Shown: positions 1-5,188 of the stretch, in pieces | Position numbering within the stretch: the stretch's first letter is position 1 | How the letters are laid out: each line of letters begins with the position of its first letter | Assembly: GCA_021399405.1 (NCBI GenBank) | Contig: JAAFKL010000411.1 | Span: 1 to 12,003 of the forward strand | Source of the DNA: Candidatus Heimdallarchaeota archaeon | Lineage (GTDB): Archaea; Asgardarchaeota; Heimdallarchaeia; Heimdallarchaeales; Kariarchaeaceae | Length of the DNA stretch: 12,003 bases | Reading direction: 5' to 3' | Made by a program: the position numbers and the translations under genes | Notes under the pieces: generated by a model | What the model was told of the DNA's origin: nothing | The model's database searches: none | The model's input: the letters and a program-made list of their open reading frames with translations, nothing else

Positions 1-2
1 AG

Positions 3-950
3 GAGGTCAATCCTCCCTCATACCTGGCAAAGGATGGCTATTTTGTAGTCCAATTTATACCAAGACAGATCAAAAGAGAGGGTGATCAATTAAGATTGAG
101 TCTGGGTAAAAGAGGTAAATTGAGTATGGGAATAAGATATGTATGGGTAACCATTCCTCCGAACATTCGAGACAATCTGATCAATATGGTGAGAATAGTA
201 CCTCGATACAAAGGGGACTATTTTGAGATAGAATTTGTTTATAAACCAAAAATCAGCATCCCAAAATTTGATTATTCTCAATATTTATCCATTGATTTGG
301 GCTTGGATAATTTTGCAGCAGCTGTAACTACCAGAGAGACTGCCTTCATTATTGAAGGACGAGGAATTAAATCATATAATCGGTGGTGGAATAAAAAGAA
401 AGCAAAATTACAAAGTCAATATGACAAACAGGAGATAAAATGGGGCAAGAAGATGACGAATCTAGGAGTGAAAAGATATAATGTAATGAGAAATTTTATT
501 GCACATAGTGTTAATAAAATCATCAAACATTGTGTCGAACATAAAATTGGCAATATTGTTATTGGTGATTGGGAGGATATGAAGCGTGGTCTGAAAATGA
601 AGAAGAAAACAGCTCAACAATTCCAGCAGATCCCTTATGCTAAATTCAAGATGAATTTACAGAGTAAGGGAGAATTATTTGGAATTAAAGTAGAATTTGT
701 GGATGAGGCATATACCTCACAAACCTGTTCAGGATGTGGGTTGATAAGAAAAGCAAATCGAATTGAACGTGGATTGTACAAATGTAAAAACTGTAAACTA
801 CAGCTAAATGCAGATATTAATGGAGCAATTAATATCATGAGAAAAGTAGCTCCAAATAGTTTATCTAAATGGAGTAGTGGCGACATCATCTCGCCAGATC
901 GTCTGAGATTAGTTAATTTCAGCGTTCAAAATATTGTACGGACAATTTAG
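3..950 (+). CDS. tnpB: TnpB RNA-guided endonuclease (IS200/IS605 group), 5' end outside window
   Basis: C-terminal part of a TnpB nuclease, the ancestor-type relative of Cas12, which cuts DNA guided by an RNA made from the element's own 3' end. The frame is open to the left edge with no stop, so the TTG at 96 is not the true start and the N-terminal portion lies outside. Numbering from that TTG: RuvC-I Asp67 in SIDLGLDN; the RuvC-II strand NIVIGDW, where the usual Glu is Gly157; Glu204 in VDEAYTS, a likely substitute catalytic Glu; zinc-finger pairs Cys211/Cys214 and Cys230/Cys233; RuvC-III Asp240 in NADINGA. The tail WSSGDIISPDRLRL is typical of TnpBs whose 3' coding end doubles as guide RNA. 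No TnpA transposase is visible. It ends with TAG and converges on the MFS gene. Confidence 0.93.
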   Translation, partial: EVNPPSYLAKDGYFVVQFIPRQIKREGDQLRLSLGKRGKLSMGIRYVWVTIPPNIRDNLINMVRIVPRYKGDYFEIEFVYKPKISIPKFDYSQYLSIDLGLDNFAAAVTTRETAFIIEGRGIKSYNRWWNKKKAKLQSQYDKQEIKWGKKMTNLGVKRYNVMRNFIAHSVNKIIKHCVEHKIGNIVIGDWEDMKRGLKMKKKTAQQFQQIPYAKFKMNLQSKGELFGIKVEFVDEAYTSQTCSGCGLIRKANRIERGLYKCKNCKLQLNADINGAINIMRKVAPNSLSKWSSGDIISPDRLRLVNFSVQNIVRTI

Positions 951-970
951 ATGATGAGTTCACTACTTGA
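871..970 (+). ncRNA. Candidate omega RNA (reRNA) overlapping the tnpB 3' end
   Basis: The last 80 bases of tnpB and the first 20 beyond its stop hold a run of local stems. TGGCGA (878-883) pairs with TCGCCA (891-896). CTGAGATT (903-910) pairs with AATTTCAG (915-922), including one G-U, around an AGTT loop. ATTGT (933-937) pairs with ACAAT (942-946) around ACGG. AGTAG (873-877) can pair with CTACT (963-967) to enclose them all. TnpB guides are known to arise from this place, as the scaffold at the element's right end followed by a guide copied from flanking DNA. The exact element end, and so the guide start, cannot be fixed from one copy. Confidence 0.5.
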
Positions 971-1082
971 ATCTATTATAAATCAATATAGACCAAGTTA
1001 GATATAAACATAGGCTAATCAAATTGATACTAATTCTTGATTCTCATACTTAAGATTGAGTGAAAATTGTTTGGTTCCACAA

Positions 1083-2279
1083 TTACATTCTACCTGAAGC
1101 AATTAGGTAAGCATCAGGTTCAAATCTAAGTTTCCACATAGAAATTATACCAAATACAGGACCAATCGCCAATATCATGAAGGCATATTTCCATCCAACA
1201 ATTTCTTGTATGTACCCAATTAATTTAATTGAGACAATTGTTAATGCAAACCCAATTGCTGTCTGAATAGTTAATGCACTTCCCACCAATGATTGATCAG
1301 ATAACTCCGTTACCATGGTCGAATATTGGGGGGAATCAGGTACAATAGTTGCACCCCAGATAAGAGCCACTGTTAAAACTAAGAACGGGTTAAAGTAGAA
1401 AAATCCTATAACAAATCCTGATATCCCACTTATAGATAACATAGCGATATTGAATTTAGTTCTACCGATTTTATCCGCTAAATAACCTCCAAATATATTA
1501 CCAATTGCTCCTCCAGCGAAAACCATAAACGTACCGATTGACATGAATCTAATTAACTCAGCATCTGTAGCATTTGGGAAACTATTACCATAAGAATCTT
1601 TCAACATTATTGGAATCCAAACCCACATCGCATAAAGCTCCCACATATGCCCAAGATAGCCATAATTTGCCAATCTAGTAGATCTTTTTGCAAAGATGGT
1701 TTTAACTGCACGAAGTTCAAATTTTGCTGCCTTCCCGACAAACGGTCCTAATTCAATAAATTTCAGAACTAATAAACCCCCTACAATAGATAACAAGCTG
1801 GCAAATAATAGAACAGATTTCCAGTTGGGGGATCCAAATAATCTAAATAAATATGGTAATCCTGATCCGGCGGTCAATGCACTGAGTAAAATTCCAATTG
1901 CAAGACCTCGGTTTTTCTTGTAATGCGAAGCAGTAATTTTCATACCGACTGGATAGATGCCAGCCAGAAAAAATCCGGTGAAAAATCTCATGACCAAGAT
2001 GAGATTGAAGCTTATTCCATCATAATAAATAATTATTAAATTTGAAACAGCACCTAATACAGACGAAATAAAGAAAAAATTAGTTGCCTTGAAAAGATCC
2101 GGTATATTGAAAATTGAAAAAATTAGGCCACCAATGACAAATCCCAAAGTCACAACTATACTTAAAAGAGATATATCGCTATTATTCAACCCAAAATCAG
2201 CTTCGAACTGGTCTATTACTGCATTTGGAGCAAACCACAACGATAAACCAAAAAGTTGGGCTAATGATAGAATTATCAA
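1083..2279 (-). CDS. Major facilitator superfamily (MFS) transporter
   Basis: Inner-membrane secondary transporter of about 12 helices and 398 residues, a normal MFS length. The first helix carries LSLAQLFGLSLWFAPNAV (residues 4-21). RFFTGFFLAGIYPVGMKI (98-115) is the helix-4 motif of this MFS branch. GGYLADKIGRTK (264-275) is the repeat of the family loop motif between helices 8 and 9, and VPDSPQYS (313-320) lies in helix 10. The substrate cannot be read from sequence. The chosen start is a TTG at 2277-2279. The frame stays open upstream to a stop at 2325-2327 with no ATG, GTG or TTG, so the protein begins almost directly in helix 1. It converges with tnpB and lies downstream of, and in the same direction as, the binding-protein gene, but a 209-base gap with a stem-loop suggests separate transcription. 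Confidence 0.9.
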   Translation of the reverse strand: MIILSLAQLFGLSLWFAPNAVIDQFEADFGLNNSDISLLSIVVTLGFVIGGLIFSIFNIPDLFKATNFFFISSVLGAVSNLIIIYYDGISFNLILVMRFFTGFFLAGIYPVGMKITASHYKKNRGLAIGILLSALTAGSGLPYLFRLFGSPNWKSVLLFASLLSIVGGLLVLKFIELGPFVGKAAKFELRAVKTIFAKRSTRLANYGYLGHMWELYAMWVWIPIMLKDSYGNSFPNATDAELIRFMSIGTFMVFAGGAIGNIFGGYLADKIGRTKFNIAMLSISGISGFVIGFFYFNPFLVLTVALIWGATIVPDSPQYSTMVTELSDQSLVGSALTIQTAIGFALTIVSIKLIGYIQEIVGWKYAFMILAIGPVFGIISMWKLRFEPDAYLIASGRM

Positions 2280-2313
2280 TATCGATTTTTTTGGAGTATA
2301 GTTATCAGTTGAG

Positions 2314-2321
2314 ATATTTAA
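2314..2321 (-). promoter_or_regulatory. Possible TATA box for the MFS gene
   Basis: Read on the minus strand this is TTAAATAT, about 37 bases before the TTG start. An archaeal start site about 25 bases downstream would fall near 2293 and give a leader of roughly 14 bases, which would explain why the open frame before the TTG is not translated. In such AT-rich DNA the match is weak evidence. Another AT-rich candidate lies at 2398-2412. Confidence 0.25.
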
Positions 2322-2442
2322 GAATTAATTTCATGTTAAAAAAAGATCATCTAAGAAAAAAGTAACATAAGAGAGATAGTGGATATTCTGTTGAAAAATA
2401 TTTAAATTAAATCTTGTAATAAGAATTATTGAAATTAATTTT

Positions 2443-2470
2443 TCCCCTTCAATGTTTAAACTGAAGGGGA
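2443..2470 (-). terminator. Stem-loop after the substrate-binding protein gene
   Basis: A perfect 9-base inverted repeat, TCCCCTTCA (2443-2451) and TGAAGGGGA (2462-2470), with a 10-base loop, starts 18 bases after the binding-protein stop codon. It is the only G/C-rich patch in this gap. On the minus strand the stem is followed by an A-rich run, not a U-tract, so it is not a textbook intrinsic terminator. It may protect or define the mRNA 3' end. Confidence 0.5.
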
Positions 2471-2488
2471 GTTTATGAATTTAATTGT

Positions 2489-3988
2489 TTAATTTTTTCT
2501 TCTCAAGATTGGGATTGCTGCAAATACTGAGAATAGAGCAATAACAAATCCAAATCCGGGGCTTTCTGTTGAAACGGATGTAGTGGTATCTGTATTAGTT
2601 ACTGTATCTGTTTCAGTATCGGTTTCTGTATCAGTAACTGTATGTTCAAGAACGTTGAATAAGAACTGATTACATTGTGCGACGTGTCCAGTAGGATCTG
2701 CATTTGGATCTCCGAGACCAGACCCGGCTGTTGTTGTGCCATTTGCCCAAACGATATCACCATATTGATCGTATCCGCCAACTGGATCCCATATTGCAAC
2801 ATTTTCAAAGATTGCAGCTTTAAGATTTAGCAATACATATACTGCTTCACGATCACCGTTCGCATCAAAGCTTACTGGACCTGTGACACCCTCAAATGAA
2901 GTTGTTTTTAATTCAGCAAGTAAATCAGCTCCAACAGTTGGATCATCACCAGCGACAATCATAGCATGAGCTGCTCGAGCAAATGTGTATACTGCATCAA
3001 ATGCGAATGATGCAAAAGTGTTTGGAGCTCGATCACCTGAACCTTCATAATCAGCTGGATCACCACATTGCCACATGTCTTTGAAACGTAGCCATTGATC
3101 ACCAGCACCTTTGTTAAGTGAAGTTCCAATCATACCTTGCATAGCTGCTTGTACTGCTGCATCTCCTTCAAACGCTTGTTCTTGAGTGGAACCATCAGTT
3201 CCAACCCATTGCCAACCGGCAGCAGGTGTGATACCAGCTGCAGCAGCTTGACCCATAACAGTTTGTGTGTCACCGACAATTGCGTTGAATACTATGGTTT
3301 TAGAAGCTGCGGCTCCAGCAAAGATTAATCCGAGTTGAGTTGAAACATCAGCACTACCTTGGCTGAATGTTTGTGCAACACTTACAACTCCACCAAGACC
3401 TTCGTATGCGGTTTTGAATACTGAGATACCACCTGCACCATAATCATCACTAGTAGCTAGGGTGTGTACTGTTGTAATTCCCAAATCAGTGTATAAGATA
3501 GCAGCTAGTGCTGCACCTTGAACTGAATCTGGGGGTACTACTCGTAAGAAATATGGGTAAGCAGTCTTGTTTGTTAAGTCTGCATTTGTTGATGAATAAG
3601 AAATCTGTGGGACTTGAGCTGGGGCGGCGACATCAGCTATAGCTTTTGAAACTGATGATGATGCGGCTCCAACTAATCCAAATACATCAAGATCTATTAA
3701 TTCTTGAGCTGCAGTTGCGCCTGAAGCTGGTACTGTTTCAGTATTCCTCACAACCATTTTAAGAGTGGTTTGTGGAAGAATATCTGATCTACTGTTGATT
3801 TCATTAACTGCCATACGGGCTGCAGCTTCCCTCTCGACACCACCACCTGATAAGGTTCCGGTTAGAGGAAATAATCCACCAAGTGTCAATTCAGTTGGGG
3901 CTGCGTGTACTCGTACAGAAGCTGTGGCTGAAAAATTGACAGTAAGGGTTAATGAAAGTATTAACAATAACGTGAATATTTTTTTCAT
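2489..3988 (-). CDS. LIV-type ABC transporter amino-acid binding protein, membrane-anchored (PGF C-terminus)
   Basis: Extracytoplasmic binding protein of the type I periplasmic-binding (LivK) fold that captures an amino acid for the divergent LIV permease. Residues 1 to about 24 are a Sec signal (MKK, then a hydrophobic stretch). There is no lipobox Cys. LGGLFPLTGTLSGGG (36-50) and AAARMAVNEIN (55-65) open lobe 1. SSSVSKAIADV (110-120), QISYSSTNADLT (128-139), YFLRVVPPDSVQ (146-157) and DDYGAGG (181-187) form the amino-acid pocket signature. Residues 450-475 are a Thr-x stalk (x mainly Asp/Glu), followed by PGFGF (477-481), a hydrophobic helix and RRKN, resembling the PGF-CTERM anchor of archaeal surface proteins. 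The start is secured by AAGGAG at 3998-4003, nine bases before ATG. The gene is richer in G/C than its neighbours. The exact ligand is uncertain. Confidence 0.93.
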   Translation of the reverse strand: MKKIFTLLLILSLTLTVNFSATASVRVHAAPTELTLGGLFPLTGTLSGGGVEREAAARMAVNEINSRSDILPQTTLKMVVRNTETVPASGATAAQELIDLDVFGLVGAASSSVSKAIADVAAPAQVPQISYSSTNADLTNKTAYPYFLRVVPPDSVQGAALAAILYTDLGITTVHTLATSDDYGAGGISVFKTAYEGLGGVVSVAQTFSQGSADVSTQLGLIFAGAAASKTIVFNAIVGDTQTVMGQAAAAGITPAAGWQWVGTDGSTQEQAFEGDAAVQAAMQGMIGTSLNKGAGDQWLRFKDMWQCGDPADYEGSGDRAPNTFASFAFDAVYTFARAAHAMIVAGDDPTVGADLLAELKTTSFEGVTGPVSFDANGDREAVYVLLNLKAAIFENVAIWDPVGGYDQYGDIVWANGTTTAGSGLGDPNADPTGHVAQCNQFLFNVLEHTVTDTETDTETDTVTNTDTTTSVSTESPGFGFVIALFSVFAAIPILRRKN

Positions 3989-4004
3989 TTTTTGTTTCTC
4001 CTTT

Positions 4005-4073
4005 AGATCAAAAAGATCGAATAGTAGTAATCTTTACCACCTTGATTTCTCAAAGGTGCAGTATTTCTACTAT
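4005..4073 (-). promoter_or_regulatory. Structured 5' leader of the binding-protein mRNA
   Basis: On the minus strand ATAGTAG (4073-4067) pairs with CTACTAT (4027-4021). Within it CACCTTTGA (4058-4050) pairs with TCAAGGTG (4045-4038), with one bulged U and a GAAA loop (4049-4046), a GNRA tetraloop. A small GATC/GATC stem (4018-4015 and 4009-4006) follows, just before the ribosome binding site AAGGAG (4003-3998). The layout suggests a cis-acting RNA control element or an operator. I recognise no known riboswitch class in it. Confidence 0.4.
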
Positions 4074-4103
4074 ATTTCGGTAAATTCTAGGTCAATTGAA
4101 CTC

Positions 4104-4113
4104 ATTTAAAAAT
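4104..4113 (-). promoter_or_regulatory. Possible TATA box for the binding-protein gene
   Basis: ATTTTTAAAT on the minus strand, centred near 4109. Initiation about 26 bases downstream would fall near 4083, just before the structured leader, giving a leader of about 95 bases. The position fits the stem-loop and ribosome-site layout well, but AT-rich matches are common here. Confidence 0.35.
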
Positions 4114-4126
4114 CTTAATCCGCCCA

Positions 4127-4237
4127 ATTTGTTTATTGCTATGTAATGAATTAATATATACCTAAAATTTTCACAATAATATTTTTCAAATTATTGTTTA
4201 TATATTTAACATATACAATCTATAGCAACAAACAAAT
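4127..4237. repeat. Nested inverted repeats in the divergent control region
   Basis: The 464-base gap 3989-4452 has no credible gene. Its middle holds a 16-base inverted repeat: 4127-4142 (ATTTGTTTATTGCTAT) matches the reverse complement of 4222-4237 at 15 of 16 bases, 79 bases apart. Inside it lies a perfect 8-base repeat, ACAATAAT (4173-4180) and ATTATTGT (4190-4197), and a TATAT/ATATA pair (4201-4205 and 4211-4215). This could be an operator pair for a regulator of both transcripts, a small RNA, or a miniature mobile element. No flanking target duplication is visible. Confidence 0.45.
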
Positions 4238-4362
4238 AGCTGACTCCATAGAATTTAGGGTTAAGGGTTTAAATCATCATTTATCGGTATCGTTTTAGAA
4301 ATGCATGGGAAGAAAGGTCACAATAAGTGATTACACATGATATTACGTAAAATTAATTGTAA

Positions 4363-4372
4363 TTTTTAAATA
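4363..4372 (+). promoter_or_regulatory. Possible TATA box for the livFHMG operon
   Basis: TTTTTAAATA on the plus strand. Initiation about 26 bases on, near 4393, would give a leader of about 60 bases that includes the stem-loop at 4413-4443. The call rests on position and AT content alone. Confidence 0.3.
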
Positions 4373-4412
4373 ATTTAAAAAAAGTTGATAAAAGCCTTTT
4401 AAGGAGCCTTCT

Positions 4413-4448
4413 CTAATTCGAATTTATCAGAAATCGAAATTAGGGTGA
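4413..4448 (+). promoter_or_regulatory. Stem-loop abutting the livF ribosome binding site
   Basis: CTAATTCGA (4413-4421) pairs with TCGAAATTAG (4434-4443) with one bulged A. The SD-like GGTGA (4444-4448) follows immediately, then four bases and the TTG start at 4453. Placing a stem directly against the ribosome site could modulate initiation of the first operon gene. The palindrome AATTCGAATT (4415-4424) overlaps the 5' arm and could instead be a protein-binding site. Confidence 0.35.
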
Positions 4449-4452
4449 ATAG

Positions 4453-5181
4453 TTGTCAGAATCAATTGTGAAAACAAAAAATTTAGAGAGTGGATACGGT
4501 AAATTACAAATTTTATTTGGAATTGATATCGAATTAAACAAAGGAGAATTAGTCACTATTATTGGACCTAATGGTTCTGGAAAAAGTACTTTGATTAAAA
4601 CAATCATGGGATTGGTACAACCTTGGAGTGGGGAAGTAATAATTGGAGGTAAAACCAATATTGCTGGTATGAAACCTTATGAAATTGTAACCAAAGGGGT
4701 ACCCATAAATTATGTTCCGCAAGTGTCTAACGTATTTCCCACCCTAAGTGTAAAAGAGAATCTTCGACTTGGGTCACTACCCAGAAAATCAAAAGATACT
4801 GTAGATGAAGATCTTGAGCAGATTTACAAACTATTTCCAAAATTAGAGGAGAGGTTAAATCAAAAAGCTGCCCTCTTATCTGGCGGAGAAAGACAAATGT
4901 TAGCTCTAGGGCGTGCTCTAATGTCTAACCCTGAAATTATTCTTCTTGATGAACCGACTGCAGCCTTAGCTCCGGTATTAGCTGACGAAATATTTAGTAA
5001 AATTTTAGAATTAAAAGCACTAGGGATTAGTATTTTATTAGTTGAACAAAGAGCAACTCGGGCCCTCAAAATAAGTGATAGGGGATATGTTTTTGTTAGT
5101 GGCAAAGTAGCTTTCTCAGGTAAAGCTTCCGATCTTGTTGGTAACGAGAAAATTGGAGAATTATATTTAGGAAAACGTTAG
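4453..5181 (+). CDS. livF: LIV-type ABC transporter ATPase LivF
   Basis: Cytoplasmic ATP-hydrolysing subunit of a branched-chain-amino-acid-type (HAAT) importer, 242 residues, as usual for LivF. Walker A GPNGSGKS (38-45), Q-loop Gln90 followed by NVFPTLSVKENL, signature LSGGE (142-146) and Walker B IILLDEP (162-168, catalytic Glu167) are all present. At the usual switch-His site it has VEQR (197-200, Gln199), as LivF proteins generally do (VEQN), which separates it from LivG. The start is TTG, supported by GGTGA four bases upstream. It opens the operon and ends 7 bases before livH. With LivG it forms the heterodimeric motor. The substrate is set by the binding protein, so urea or amide variants of the family cannot be excluded from this subunit. 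Confidence 0.95.
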   Translation: MSESIVKTKNLESGYGKLQILFGIDIELNKGELVTIIGPNGSGKSTLIKTIMGLVQPWSGEVIIGGKTNIAGMKPYEIVTKGVPINYVPQVSNVFPTLSVKENLRLGSLPRKSKDTVDEDLEQIYKLFPKLEERLNQKAALLSGGERQMLALGRALMSNPEIILLDEPTAALAPVLADEIFSKILELKALGISILLVEQRATRALKISDRGYVFVSGKVAFSGKASDLVGNEKIGELYLGKR

Positions 5182-5188
5182 GAGTGAT

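Noticed and set aside
2..16. GGAGG/CCTCC inverted repeat with a 5-base loop
   Set aside because: It lies inside the open tnpB frame at the window edge and fits coding sequence; nothing supports a regulatory role.
90..1061. 12-base direct repeat TTAAGATTGAGT at 90-101 and 1050-1061, flanking most of tnpB
   Set aside because: One copy is inside the tnpB coding frame, and matches of this length are expected by chance in 12 kb of AT-rich DNA. It is not a target duplication or an element end.
2585..2645. Repetitive DNA in the 3' part of the binding-protein gene as a CRISPR-like or satellite array
   Set aside because: The repeats are short Thr-Asp/Glu codon pairs within the reading frame and encode a stalk.
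4127..4237. Intact miniature transposable element
   Set aside because: The 16-base arms resemble terminal repeats, but no flanking target duplication is visible and no second copy is in the window, so it is reported only as nested inverted repeats.
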